A DNA stretch of 64,000 nucleotides from CADEDH01 sp963732695 (GCA_963732695.1 CAVTAP010000002.1:1-64000); one strand, 5' to 3'. Positions 1 to 8,817 are shown, counted from the first letter of the stretch. A program made the numbers and translations. The notes: generated from the letters alone by a model not told the origin.

Positions 1-515
1 AGCTGGGCCGCCTTCGAGGCGCTGTAGAACGGATGGGTCGTGCCGCTGTCGCGGATGCCGGCGATCGACCCGATGTTGACGATCGAACCTCCGCCCCGGT
101 CGATCAGCGCCGGAATGGCGGACTTGCACGCCAGGTAGGTGCCGGTGAGGTTCACGTTGAGGACGTCGTGGTAGGTCTCCATCGGAACGTCGGTGATCGG
201 CCCATGCCGGGAGATGGCGGCATTGTTGACGAGGATGTCGATCCCCCCGAACCGCTCGATTGCTGCGGTGACCATCGCATCGCAGCTCGCCGGATCGGTG
301 ACGTCGCCGACGAACACCTCGGCCCGGCCGGGGAGGTCGGCCAGTGTGCCCACCGTCGCCGCCGCCCGTTCCGGGTCCTTGTCGACGACCAACACCGACG
401 CGCCTTCACGGACCAGCACGGTGGCGATGGCCTGGCCGATTCCGGGGGAGTCGATGTCGCCCACCGAGCCCGAGCCGGTCACGATCCCCACCTTGCCCGG
501 CAGTCGTCCGTTCAT
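1..515 (-). CDS. Short-chain dehydrogenase/reductase (SDR), cut by window edge
   Basis: NAD(P)-dependent oxidoreductase of the classical SDR family, substrate unknown. It starts at ATG 515 (MNGRLPGKVGIVTG) and runs leftward off the window, so about 171 residues are visible. Seen: NNAA motif (VNNAAIS), the active-site region NIGSIAG and the YSASK tyrosine/lysine pair just before the edge. The glycine-rich cofactor loop is odd: between TGSG and GIGQ there are eight extra residues (SVGDIDSP). It is divergent from the SDR at 604, with one operator palindrome between them. The C-terminal half, which sets substrate specificity, is not visible. Confidence 0.88.
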   Translation of the reverse strand, partial: MNGRLPGKVGIVTGSGSVGDIDSPGIGQAIATVLVREGASVLVVDKDPERAAATVGTLADLPGRAEVFVGDVTDPASCDAMVTAAIERFGGIDILVNNAAISRHGPITDVPMETYHDVLNVNLTGTYLACKSAIPALIDRGGGSIVNIGSIAGIRDSGTTHPFYSASKAAQ

Positions 516-540
516 GGCCCCTCCTCGTCGCAGTTTGAAC

Positions 541-556
541 TGGCAGTAGGATGCCA
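541..556. promoter_or_regulatory. Operator palindrome, site 1
   Basis: TGGCAGT-AG-GATGCCA, a copy of the island-wide TGACAGT-nn-ACTGTCA palindrome. It lies between the divergent SDR genes that start at 515 (left) and 604 (right). It is followed by CATTGT, a possible -10 element that also follows site 9. The function as a repressor site is inferred from repetition and position. Confidence 0.65.
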
Positions 557-603
557 CATTGTTCGAGAAGCCAGGGCGTTGGCCCGACAGGTGGGGAGCG
601 GTC

Positions 604-1527
604 ATGGCCGGACTGCGGTTCGATGGTCGGGTGGTGGTGGTGACCGGCGGGGGCCGGGGCATCGGTCGAGCCCACGCCGTGATGCTGGCCTCCCTCGGGG
701 CCGGCGTGGTGGTCGCCGATGTCGGTGCCAGCACCAGTGGCACCAGCATCGACAGCACCAGCATCGACAGAACCGGAGCAGCGACCGGCCCGGCCCACGA
801 CGTGGTCGACGAGATCCGGTCAACCGGCGGCGAGGCGGTGGCGTGCACGGGATCGGTGGCCGAAGAGTCCGGTGCGGCCGACGTGGTGGCCACCGCGTTG
901 TCGACCTATGGCCGGATCGACGCCGTGATCAACAACGCCGGCATCTTCGATCCAGGTCGGTTCGACGAGCTCTCGCTCGACCAGTATCGCCGCATGATGG
1001 ACGTGCACTTCTTCGGCACACTCCTCGTCATCCGGGCCGTGTGGCCACACATGGTGGGCGCGGGCCGCGGCCGAATCGTGAACACCATCTCCGAGGCCGT
1101 GCTCGGTGGTCTCGGCACGCACAGCAGCTACGCCGCAGCCAAGGGCGCCGTGCTAGGGCTCACCCGGTCCTTGGCGACCGAAGCCGTGCCGCACGGCATC
1201 GCCGTGAACGCCTACGCTCCTCGGGCTCTGACCCGCATGTCGGAGGGCGGGGCCTTCAACGAGCAGCCCCCGGAGGCCATCGCTCGGGCCCGGGTGATGC
1301 TGGCTCCCGAGCTCAACTCGCCCACCGCCGTGTACCTGGCTCACGAGGCCTGCACGCTCAACGGCGAGCTGCTCCGCTCGGGCATGGGCAGCGTGGCCCG
1401 GCTGGCCATCGTGCACACTCGTGGGCTCACCAGCCAGCCGGCGACGATCGACGACGTGGCCGCGAACCTCGACACCATCCTCGACGTCACCGGAGCCACC
1501 GTCACCGACACCACCGCCTTGAGCTGA
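604..1527 (+). CDS. SDR oxidoreductase, MFE-2 hydroxyacyl-CoA dehydrogenase-like
   Basis: Classical SDR of 307 residues. The cofactor motif TGGGRGIG is at residues 14-21, NNAG follows (VINNAG), and the active site is S163 with Y176/K180 (YAAAK). The long C-terminal extension and the VVADVG...ADDVV-like stretch after strand 2 resemble the 3R-hydroxyacyl-CoA dehydrogenase domain of peroxisomal multifunctional enzyme type 2. The closest relative in the window is the SDR at 40523. ATG 604 is chosen because GGGGAG lies just upstream and the paralogue starts the same way (MAxLRFD). A 15-bp in-frame tandem duplication lies in the variable loop. The stop is five bases from the convergent amidohydrolase stop. 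Likely a hydroxyacyl-CoA or alcohol oxidation step. Confidence 0.88.
   Translation: MAGLRFDGRVVVVTGGGRGIGRAHAVMLASLGAGVVVADVGASTSGTSIDSTSIDRTGAATGPAHDVVDEIRSTGGEAVACTGSVAEESGAADVVATALSTYGRIDAVINNAGIFDPGRFDELSLDQYRRMMDVHFFGTLLVIRAVWPHMVGAGRGRIVNTISEAVLGGLGTHSSYAAAKGAVLGLTRSLATEAVPHGIAVNAYAPRALTRMSEGGAFNEQPPEAIARARVMLAPELNSPTAVYLAHEACTLNGELLRSGMGSVARLAIVHTRGLTSQPATIDDVAANLDTILDVTGATVTDTTALS
741..770 (+). repeat. 15-bp in-frame tandem duplication
   Basis: CACCAGCATCGACAG occurs twice in direct succession (741-755 and 756-770) inside the SDR gene. It adds a second five-residue TSIDS/TSIDR unit to a surface loop after strand 2. Confidence 0.9.
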
Positions 1528-1532
1528 GGCCG

Positions 1533-2957
1533 CTACCCGACGCCGGACTTCAGCGCCGCAGCCGCGGCCTCGACGGATGTGCCGGCGAAGAAGTCGGGGT
1601 TCAACGAGCTGTAGAACCGCAGCGGGTTGGTGCAGACGAAGTCCCGCAGCTGGTCGGTGTCGAGGATGCCATGCTCGACGAGCTCGAACGCCTCCTGGAG
1701 AGGTTCGTCGAACTCGGCGACGTCCCAGTGGCCGAGATCGGAGGCGAACATGGCCGGCACCAACGGGCCTCCCGTGATCCGGCGGTCGAACGCCACCCCG
1801 GTCAGCGGATCGTCGGCCTCGCAGCCCCACGAGAACGGCACGCAGAACCGTTCTCGGATGTCGTCGACCGAGGAGATCTGGGCCGCCGCGTAGTCGTCGC
1901 GGGGACGGGTCATGCGGCCATGGGCACCCATGAGCTGCTCGATCGGGAATCGGGCCAGGCCAGGGTCGTCGTCGGTGAGCAGCTGGTAGAGCAGGTCGCG
2001 GTCGAGGTTCTCCGGGTTCAGTTTGGCGATGGCGTCGCCGCCTCGCTTCTGCCAGTTGGCGACGAGGCTCACGTAGATCTGCACGCCGACGGCCGCACCC
2101 CCTTCGAGGATGGCCACGCGCAGTTCGGGGAACCGGGCCGTCACGCCGCCCAGGAACAACGACTTGGCCAGGGCGCCGCCGGAGGCGGCGAAGTGGCCGA
2201 TCTGGTTGAACACGAAGTTCGAGATCGACGCCCGGTCGCTGGCGCCGATGCCCGCCGTGTGGGCGGCCAGTGGAAGATGCAGCTCGACGGCCCGGGCCCA
2301 CACCCGGTCGTAGTCGTACGCGCTGTCGATGCCGAACGTGTCGATCCAGCCCCGGGTGTCCCACTCCGGTACGCGGACGTCGTCGTAGAGATCGTCGGCC
2401 GGCCACGCGGCTCCGTAGGGGCGGTGGACGTGGCTGGCGATGAGGCCGACCTTGGCGCCCAGGCTTTGTATGTGGTCGAGGCCGGCCAGCGCCTCGGCCG
2501 GGGTGTGCATCGGGACCAGTCCGGCGATGGTGAACCGGTCGCCGTAGGGGGCAAACCGCTCGGCCATGTACTCGTTGTAGAGCCGGCACAGCCCCACGCG
2601 GGCGTCTTCATCGGGTAGTTGCAGCAGCGAGATCCCCGCAGTGGGGTAGATCACCGAAAAATCGATGCCGGCCTCGCCGAGCCGTTCGTGGTACCGCTTG
2701 GGCGAGGTGACAGTGGCGTAATACTCGGTGGTGGCGGGCACGTGCCACGAGTGGGGAAGGATCCCGCCGTCGCGCCGGTCGGAGAGGGCGAGGTCCTCGA
2801 TCGCCCGGCGGGGGCCGAACACGCCGCGAAGGAGGTCGCTCTGGCCGTGGTCGCGCACGTACTGGAGGAACACGGCCATGAGCTCGACCACGTGGCCGTC
2901 GCCGTCGATCACCGGGTGTCCCAGTTGTTCGCGCAACTGGGCAGATCGTGTGCTCAT
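1533..2957 (-). CDS. Amidohydrolase-2 family metal-dependent hydrolase
   Basis: TIM-barrel protein of 474 residues of the PF04909 type, a superfamily of hydrolases and decarboxylases acting on ring acids. Seen: N-terminal metal motif IDGDGHVVE, a central helix region with LRVAILEGGA, and the late metal-binding Asp in FASDLGHWD. The last replaces the usual SDYPH form. Start ATG 2957 (MSTRSAQLREQ) has GGGGAGG upstream. Site 2 lies 60 bp upstream. It is one of eight paralogues in this window. Hydrolase versus decarboxylase activity and substrate cannot be told from sequence. Confidence 0.85.
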   Translation of the reverse strand: MSTRSAQLREQLGHPVIDGDGHVVELMAVFLQYVRDHGQSDLLRGVFGPRRAIEDLALSDRRDGGILPHSWHVPATTEYYATVTSPKRYHERLGEAGIDFSVIYPTAGISLLQLPDEDARVGLCRLYNEYMAERFAPYGDRFTIAGLVPMHTPAEALAGLDHIQSLGAKVGLIASHVHRPYGAAWPADDLYDDVRVPEWDTRGWIDTFGIDSAYDYDRVWARAVELHLPLAAHTAGIGASDRASISNFVFNQIGHFAASGGALAKSLFLGGVTARFPELRVAILEGGAAVGVQIYVSLVANWQKRGGDAIAKLNPENLDRDLLYQLLTDDDPGLARFPIEQLMGAHGRMTRPRDDYAAAQISSVDDIRERFCVPFSWGCEADDPLTGVAFDRRITGGPLVPAMFASDLGHWDVAEFDEPLQEAFELVEHGILDTDQLRDFVCTNPLRFYSSLNPDFFAGTSVEAAAAALKSGVG

Positions 2958-3016
2958 TGGCGCCTCCCCGCGAGTTCGTCGCCGACGGGCGCAGAATACC
3001 AGGCCGGGTCGACTTG

Positions 3017-3032
3017 TGGCAGTCCACTGCCA
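3017..3032. promoter_or_regulatory. Operator palindrome, site 2
   Basis: TGGCAGT-CC-ACTGCCA is a perfect 7-2-7 inverted repeat. It sits in the divergent space between the amidohydrolase starting at 2957 (left) and the ubiquitin-like gene at 3126 (right). It could control either or both units. Confidence 0.75.
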
Positions 3033-3125
3033 CCTCGCCTTACGGTGCGCCGCTGACGCCAGCAGGTCGGGGGAGCCGCTCAAGCGCGAGCCCGCCGTCG
3101 ACGATGGTACGGGAGGAGGGTTGTC

Positions 3126-3512
3126 ATGAACTTGACGGTCATCGTGCGTGACGAGACGGCGACGGGTTCGACGCTGACCCAGTTCGAGATGGTGGTCGAT
3201 GGCCTGATCACCTTGCGCGAGCTGATTCGCCGCCGCGTGTTGGCCGAAGTCTGCCGATACAACGCCGACCCCGCCGGTCGCTTCCAAGGGCTGGTACGTC
3301 CGCTCGGCGCGGAGGTCGAGCTCAACGGTTATCGACCACAACGGGCCGTCGATGGCGAGGAGCAGGCCGGCATCGCCCTTGCCGCGTTCGAGCGCAACGG
3401 GTTCTTCGTTCTGTTGCCCGGTGGTCAGGTCGAGGATCTCGACGCCCTCGTCGACCTCACGGATGGCACCGAAGTCGTCTTCGTTCGGCTGATCCCCCTC
3501 GTCGGCGGATGA
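3126..3512 (+). CDS. Small ubiquitin-like (beta-grasp) protein ending in Gly-Gly
   Basis: A 128-residue protein with no confident family name. The C-terminus reads like a ubiquitin or ThiS/MoaD fold: FFVLLPGGQVEDLDAL, then DGTEVVFVRLIPLVGG at the very end. This resembles the IFAGKQLEDGRTL and LVLRLRGG parts of ubiquitin. The N-terminus (NLTVIVRDE, a second strand, helix TLRELIRRR) fits strand-strand-helix. About 40 residues with NGY are inserted between the helix and the last strands. The start has a strong GGGAGGAGG site. It overlaps the DUF4132-type gene by four bases (ATGA), so the two are probably translated together. No E1, E2 or JAB protease gene is nearby. Conjugation or sulfur-carrier function is inference only. 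Confidence 0.6.
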   Translation: MNLTVIVRDETATGSTLTQFEMVVDGLITLRELIRRRVLAEVCRYNADPAGRFQGLVRPLGAEVELNGYRPQRAVDGEEQAGIALAAFERNGFFVLLPGGQVEDLDALVDLTDGTEVVFVRLIPLVGG

Positions 3513-5809
3513 GTACCCACGTCCGGCGGGTCGGGGAGTGGTGGGACATTGCGGCCCCGCACGACCCGATGGCTTTCGATACACCCAAGTTCAAGGGATC
3601 CGCGCCCGAAACCTACCTGCGATCGCTCGACCCATCGGATCTCCCCGGGTTCCTGACAGCACTCGCGCTCGACTGGGTCAGTCGATGCGAGCGAGGTGAC
3701 ACGGGCATCTACGACTACCGGCTGCTGTCCGACGTGGCTACCGCGGTGGGTAGGAGTCCGGGCGTGTGGTCCGCTGACGCGCTCGCCGATCTCGTCGACG
3801 TTGTGGTCGGCGACGGGGCGCGCCCGGTCAGCAACTACGAGCTGCCTGCCCACCGGCTGGTGATCGCGGCCATGGGCGCGGCGGCGCCGACCGGGGAGCA
3901 GGCGGCGGCTCTGGCCGGCGTCATCGAACGGGCGGGCTACGCGCAGGGGGATACGAACAAGCTCCTTCTCCGCCTGCGGGAGCTCGCGCCGCACGAGACC
4001 GCGGCAGGTGACGGCGCGGCGTTGCCTGGCCTCCCCCCGCTCGACGAATGGGCGCACGCCGTGAACCAGAGCCTCGGGTCGCCACCCGCAGCCCTGGGGG
4101 AGTTGACCGTGGTCTTGGCTCGCGTCGGCGCGAAACCGTCAGCGACGTGGCGCGCCGCGGTGACCGACCTCCTCGAGGCCGACCCGTCCCTCGGCGACGC
4201 CGTGCACGCCATGGTGGTCGTGGTTCAGGATGTCGTCGCGGCGGCCGAGGTTGGATCCGACGAGTCGGCTTCTCACGTGGCGAGCCCACTGCAGCGGTTC
4301 TATTCGGGTCCCCATGCCGAGATGCTCCGTGGTGCCGCACGCGCCGCCCCGAGCGTCCGGTGGCCGGGGTTCGTGCAGGACCTGGCGCGCCTGGCCCTGC
4401 TCATGGGTACCTGGCCTGGTGGGGCCAACTCGCTCGCCCGCAGCGAGAAGCTGAGCAATGCCGCCATCGCCGCGCTCGCCGAGATCGCCACGCCCGACGC
4501 GCTTGCCGAGCTCGCGGGGCTCCGGCGACGCGTCACGAATGGCACCGTGGTGGGCTATCTCGATCGCACCCTCGCCGGGATCGCGACCGACCGGGCGGTC
4601 TCGACGATCGAGCTGGCCGAAGCGGCCGTTCCCGTGGTGGAAGAGGCGAACGCGACCCGGTCGGTCCTGGCCACGGAGCGACACCGCATCGAGGAGCTCC
4701 TCGCCACCGAGCACACCTGGGAACCCATCGTCTGGATGGAGCGCTACCGCGACCATCCGTTGAGCCGCGGGTTCGCCGCTCGGATGGTCTGGCAGTTCGA
4801 CATCGATGACACGTGGGTATCCGGCCTGCCGGGCGAGCGCCGCGATGTCGCGGTCGCTCTCGACGGACAGCGCATCGACGTGACCCGGGCTCGTCAGGTC
4901 AGACTGTGGCATCCCCATCGGGAGCCGGTGGAGGAGGTCCGCAGCTGGAGGTCCGCGGTCATCGAGGCCCAGATCCGCCAGCCCATCAAGCAGGTGTTCC
5001 GGGAGATCTACCTGCTCACCCCGGCCGAGGTGACGACCGGCGATCATTCGAATCGGTTCGCATCGCACCTGGTTCGGCTCCCGGTGATGCGGGCTCTCGC
5101 GCGCGATCGCCGTTGGAGCGCCAAGGCCCTCGGCCCGTGGGACGGTGGCGGCGAGGCCAAGGCGACGAAGGCGTTCGGCGCCGACCTCCGGGTGTCGTTC
5201 AGGTACGACCTCCGTGACGGGCTCGACCTCAGCGACGATCCGTTGGCCGCCGTTGCCGTGACCGGGCGGGTCTCGTTCGACCGGCGGGAGGGTCGCGCCT
5301 GGACCGTCCTCAACGTGAGCGACGTGCCACCGGTGGTCCTCTCGGAGGCGATGCGTGACATCGACTTGTTCGTGAGCGTGGCCTCCATCGGCCTCGATCC
5401 GACATGGGGATTGCGCTCGAACCACTTCGGGGAGTGGAGCGAGCACGCCTTCGGCGACTTGACCGAGAACGCGGTTGGTCGCCGGGATGCGCTCGAGCGG
5501 CTTCTCCCGAAGCTGGCCGTGGCCGACCGTTGCGAGATCGATGACCGTTGGCTGGTGGTACGCGGCGACCGGCGCACCTATCGGATCCATCTTGGATCGG
5601 GGAGCGTGCTCATGGAGCCGAACAATCAGTACCTGTGCATCGTCGCGGCCAAAGGTGGGCCGGCCGTTCCCGTCTACCTCCCCTTCGAAGACGACGGGGG
5701 ACTGCTGGCCCTGATCATCTCGAAGGCCGTGCTCCTCGCCGCCGACGGCTCTATCTCCGATCCGTTGATCGTCGCCCAGATCGACGGTCAGCCCATTGCC
5801 GTAGTGTGA
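3509..5809 (+). CDS. DUF4132 (MolR/YehI)-type large protein
   Basis: A 766-residue cytosolic protein with no membrane segments or signal peptide. The C-terminal third carries the conserved stretches I associate with DUF4132 proteins: QPIKQVFREIYLL near residue 490, YRIHLGSGSVLMEPN from about 691, and LPFEDDGG...LIISKAVLLA near the end. The N-terminal half is alpha-helical and HEAT-like in feel, with no motif I recognise. The molecular function of this family is unknown to me. The name MolR comes from an old molybdate link that does not establish a role. It is coupled by ATGA overlap to the ubiquitin-like gene and followed after six bases by the lipocalin-like gene. Confidence 0.7.
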   Translation: MSTHVRRVGEWWDIAAPHDPMAFDTPKFKGSAPETYLRSLDPSDLPGFLTALALDWVSRCERGDTGIYDYRLLSDVATAVGRSPGVWSADALADLVDVVVGDGARPVSNYELPAHRLVIAAMGAAAPTGEQAAALAGVIERAGYAQGDTNKLLLRLRELAPHETAAGDGAALPGLPPLDEWAHAVNQSLGSPPAALGELTVVLARVGAKPSATWRAAVTDLLEADPSLGDAVHAMVVVVQDVVAAAEVGSDESASHVASPLQRFYSGPHAEMLRGAARAAPSVRWPGFVQDLARLALLMGTWPGGANSLARSEKLSNAAIAALAEIATPDALAELAGLRRRVTNGTVVGYLDRTLAGIATDRAVSTIELAEAAVPVVEEANATRSVLATERHRIEELLATEHTWEPIVWMERYRDHPLSRGFAARMVWQFDIDDTWVSGLPGERRDVAVALDGQRIDVTRARQVRLWHPHREPVEEVRSWRSAVIEAQIRQPIKQVFREIYLLTPAEVTTGDHSNRFASHLVRLPVMRALARDRRWSAKALGPWDGGGEAKATKAFGADLRVSFRYDLRDGLDLSDDPLAAVAVTGRVSFDRREGRAWTVLNVSDVPPVVLSEAMRDIDLFVSVASIGLDPTWGLRSNHFGEWSEHAFGDLTENAVGRRDALERLLPKLAVADRCEIDDRWLVVRGDRRTYRIHLGSGSVLMEPNNQYLCIVAAKGGPAVPVYLPFEDDGGLLALIISKAVLLAADGSISDPLIVAQIDGQPIAVV

Positions 5810-5815
5810 GCCGTC

Positions 5816-6850
5816 GTGGCCCCGCGCGACCTCACCGGCGGACTCGACCCCGCGGTCGACGAAGTGACTGCCGTCCCACCTGTGTCGCCGGCGTATCGCG
5901 AGGGGGTGTCGTTGTGGATCTGGGATGACGCCGGGCGCTTCGGTCTCCCTCGTGTCGGGGTGGAGGCGGTGGGTGCGCGGTGGCAGGAGAGCTTCGGCAC
6001 GGCCCTGTGTCTGGCCCGACCCGACGGCCGGCTGTCCCTCGTGAGTGGCGACCACCGGCCCGACCCTGTGCGCGACGCCGACGGCCGGCCGAGGGTGCTG
6101 GGCGCGGGTCCATTGCAGTTCCGTTGTGTTGAGCCTTTCGACAGGTGGGTGGTCACGTTCGACGGCGGGGTCGTGACCACCGATTGGCGTCGCCATGTCG
6201 ATGGGGGGCTCCCTCAGCTCCGAATCGGCGCCGGTCACGATGAGACCCACCTGCGGCTCCACGTCGAAGCGCGGATGATCGCACCGCCGTGGAGTCAGGG
6301 GACCTACGAGCCCGAAGGTCACTTCGTGCCCGGTGAACAACGTTTCGAGCAGCTCTGTGCCGTGACCGGTGAGCTCGAGGTCGACGGCGTCACCACCCCG
6401 TTCGCCGGAGGTGGTCTTCGAGTGCACCGCAAGGGCGGCAACCGGAGCGACTACCGCGACTTCTACGGCCACAACTGGCAGTCGACCTGGTTTCCGAGCG
6501 GTCGGGCCTTCGGATTCCTGCACTACCGCCCCCGCCCCGACGGCTCGGTGAAATACCGGGAAGGGTGGGTGCTCGACGACGGGCAGATCGTTCCCGCATG
6601 GGTCGAGGGCACCCCGTGGATGACGGCGGCCACACCGTCAGGTGAGGATGTCTCGTTCACGTTGCGCACCGCTCGCGGCGACATCGCCATCGAGGGCGAG
6701 ACACTCACGTCGTCGTTCCGGCCGCCGCGACCGGTTGGCGACGGGGCCACGTTCCCGTTGTTGCACTCGGGCATCGCTCGGTACCGATGGGGCGACGAGG
6801 TCACCTACGGGATGATCGAGCGGTCGGCCCGGCTACCCGGGTACGAATAG
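5816..6850 (+). CDS. AttH/CrtC-like lipocalin-fold protein (DUF7064/7065-like)
   Basis: A 344-residue beta-rich soluble protein. Repeated Trp/Tyr-Gly patterns (RDFYGHNWQSTWFPSG, GFLHYRPR, KYREGWVLDDG) resemble the double-lipocalin hydroxyneurosporene-synthase/AttH superfamily. In actinobacterial lipid and steroid gene sets such proteins are often listed as DUF7064/DUF7065. The reaction is unknown; ligand binding or isomerase/hydratase activity on a hydrophobic substrate is possible. GTG 5816 lies six bases after the DUF4132 stop, so translation is probably coupled. It converges on the frameshifted amidohydrolase. Confidence 0.55.
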   Translation: MAPRDLTGGLDPAVDEVTAVPPVSPAYREGVSLWIWDDAGRFGLPRVGVEAVGARWQESFGTALCLARPDGRLSLVSGDHRPDPVRDADGRPRVLGAGPLQFRCVEPFDRWVVTFDGGVVTTDWRRHVDGGLPQLRIGAGHDETHLRLHVEARMIAPPWSQGTYEPEGHFVPGEQRFEQLCAVTGELEVDGVTTPFAGGGLRVHRKGGNRSDYRDFYGHNWQSTWFPSGRAFGFLHYRPRPDGSVKYREGWVLDDGQIVPAWVEGTPWMTAATPSGEDVSFTLRTARGDIAIEGETLTSSFRPPRPVGDGATFPLLHSGIARYRWGDEVTYGMIERSARLPGYE

Positions 6851-6885
6851 GCGCCCGACCCGGTCCAGCCGCGCCCGGGCGATGG

Positions 6886-8071
6886 TCAGCGGACGCCGAG
6901 CAGGCCCATGAGGTTGCTGCCCATGATCTTACGCAGGTCGTCGGGGTCGACGTCGGCCAGCTCCTCGGCGTACGACAGCGGTTCGGCAAGTCCCTCGATA
7001 TGGGGGTAGTCCGAACCGAAGATGACCCGGTCGGCGCCCAGGTACCGGATCAGCTCCCGCGGATCCTCCTCGTGGAACGGGTGCATCCAGAAGTGGCGAC
7101 GGAACGTGGCCGAGGGCTGCTCGGCGAAGTCCTGGGGTTGGTTGCGGTAGGCGTGATCCATGAGGTGGAGCAACGACGGCACCCAGCCGGCACCGTTCTC
7201 GACCAGGCAGAAGCGCAGGCCGGGGAAGCGGGCCAGCGTGCCGTGGGCGACGAGCGACGCCACCGCGTCCTGGATGGCCCGGTGGGCGTGGGTCAGGATG
7301 GCACTGAACGGTCGGGGCTGAGCGAAGGCCAACAGCTCGCCCGGGCTCTTTCCCTCCCACTCGTCGCTGTAGCGGGTGTACCCGGTGTCGGATCCGTGGA
7401 TCACGACCAGGGTTCCGGTCTCCTCGATGCGCTTCCAGTACGGGTCGAACTCAGGCAACGCGAACGATCGGGGACCGTCGTGACCCCAGGCCGGCGCCGG
7501 CCGCATGAGCACCACCTTGGCACCCTGTTCGAGGACCCAGTCGAGTTCGTTCATGGCGTGGTCGAGCGCCCGGAGTGATGATCGGGGTGCAGAACATGCG
7601 ACCCTCGTAGACGAAGGGCCACTCGTCGACCATCCACCGATTCAGCGCGTGGACCACTGCTGCGCACAGGTCCGGGTCGTCGCGAAGACGTTCCTCGATC
7701 AGGCTGGCCAAAGTGGGGTACATCATCGAGTAGTCGAGGCCCTGCTCGTCCATCAGCCCGATGCGGTCGGCCGCGGATCGGAAGGCGGGCAGGCAGTCGA
7801 TGCCCCGACCGATCACCTCCTGGTACGGCTTGCCCTCGGGATTGCCGAGTCGGAAGTACTCCTCCTGGGCGCCCGGGCGGCCGACCCGGTCGAAGGTCGG
7901 ATTGGGGATGTAGCCGCTGACAACACCCCGCACCGCGATCTTCGTCCGCCCGTTGACGTCGACGTAGCTGATGGCGCCCTCGTGCTTGCTCGGCAGGTAC
8001 TTGATCAGGGCGTCGGTGGTCTCGTACAGGTGATTGTCGGCGTCGAAGATGGGAAATCCGAGACGGTTCAT
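6886..8071 (-). pseudogene. Amidohydrolase-2 family protein, frameshifted
   Basis: The N-terminal 165 or so residues (from ATG 8071, MNRLGFPIFDADNHLYE) and the C-terminal 222 (ending at 6886) are in different frames. They fit one PF04909 protein of about 394 residues. The first frame loses homology after CTPIIT and the second resumes at RALDHAMNELDWVLEQG, placing the indel near 7570-7582. The shift equals one extra base or two missing. Metal motifs are intact: FDADNH at the N-terminus and FGSDYPHIEG late. GGAGG lies before the start. Site 3 is about 130 bp upstream. It may be a real pseudogene or a sequencing error, since both halves otherwise look unspoiled. Confidence 0.8.
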
Positions 8072-8203
8072 GAGGTGGCCTCCGTTGAGGTGCGGGGAAC
8101 GAAACGGGACCGTGTTCGTGGTCAGGTCGAGGGGGAGAAGCCGCCGAGCAGCCGGACGTGGCGCTCCTGCACGATCTTGACGATACCGCGTCGTCGCGAA
8201 TCG

Positions 8204-8219
8204 TGACAGTGCGATGTCA
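8204..8219. promoter_or_regulatory. Operator palindrome, site 3
   Basis: TGACAGT-GC-GATGTCA, one mismatch in symmetry. It lies upstream of the leftward amidohydrolase starting at 8071 and just ahead of the HipA relic. Confidence 0.65.
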
Positions 8220-8256
8220 GCTCGCCCAGGGGTCGGGAGTTCGGTGTCTCAGTCGC

Positions 8257-8544
8257 CTCACGTTCCCGTTGCTTTCGACCCAGGTCGGCCCCGATTGCGC
8301 GGGCGCCGTCCAGTTCTGTTCGCGCGATGAGGCCGACGACCTGCTGGAGCGGAGCGGCGACATCACCTGGCTCAGGGAGGCCGAGGTGGCGGCACGACTC
8401 CGGGTTCTGCGGAGTGATTCGGCCAGCTGGCTGGGCTCCGGATTCACCGGTCAGTTCAGCCTTGGCGGAGCCCAGGCCAAGACCGCGCTGCATCGTTCCA
8501 TCTCGGAGCTGGACGCCGATGGTGGACGCTGGGGTGTGCCGTAG
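8257..8544 (+). pseudogene. hipA: HipA-type toxin kinase remnant (N-terminal fragment)
   Basis: The translated stretch contains PDCAGAVQF, EAEVAARLRVLRSD, GQFSLGGAQAKTALH and GRWGVP. These are in the order and spacing of the N-terminal part of HipA Ser/Thr kinases of hipBA toxin-antitoxin modules. A TAG follows GRWGVP directly, where HipA proteins normally go on with a PTTHI-like segment, so the kinase core is missing. The HipA-like part begins abruptly around 8260 without a start or ribosome site. No hipB is seen. It is a decayed fragment, probably from a past insertion or deletion here. Confidence 0.65.
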
Positions 8545-8728
8545 CCTCAGCCTCAGGGGAGATCGAGCGGTTCGGGTCGGGCCTGCCCGGACGCCTCGTC
8601 GAGCTGGTCGCGGAACGCTGCCAACGCGGTGTGATGGATCTGGCCTGAGGCCAGACCTCGCCGCCCGCGTTCCGCTGACGTCAACCCGGCGGGGGGTCGC
8701 TTGTCCGGCCGCAGGATCGCCACTAACG

Positions 8729-8744
8729 TGACAGTGAGGTGCCA
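8729..8744. promoter_or_regulatory. Operator palindrome, site 4
   Basis: TGACAGT-GA-GGTGCCA; the left half is perfect, the right half is degenerate. It lies 73 bp upstream of the Liv-type binding lipoprotein gene. The stretch 8545-8728 holds nothing else I can identify. Confidence 0.65.
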
Positions 8745-8817
8745 CATCTGTCCTCGGACGGAATGTGACGGGGACCACCCGGTCGTCATGGCGACCACGA
8801 ACACATGGGGGTTGTTC

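Noticed and set aside
33..2618. Very long open frame of 861 codons on the plus strand across two genes
   Set aside because: It is antisense to the amidohydrolase and out of frame with the SDR; composition is Arg/Gly/His-rich shadow coding typical of high-GC DNA.
6852..6881. CGCCCG/CGGGCG pair as a bidirectional terminator between convergent genes
   Set aside because: Six-base stem with an 18-base loop in GC-rich DNA is easily chance and has no T-run.
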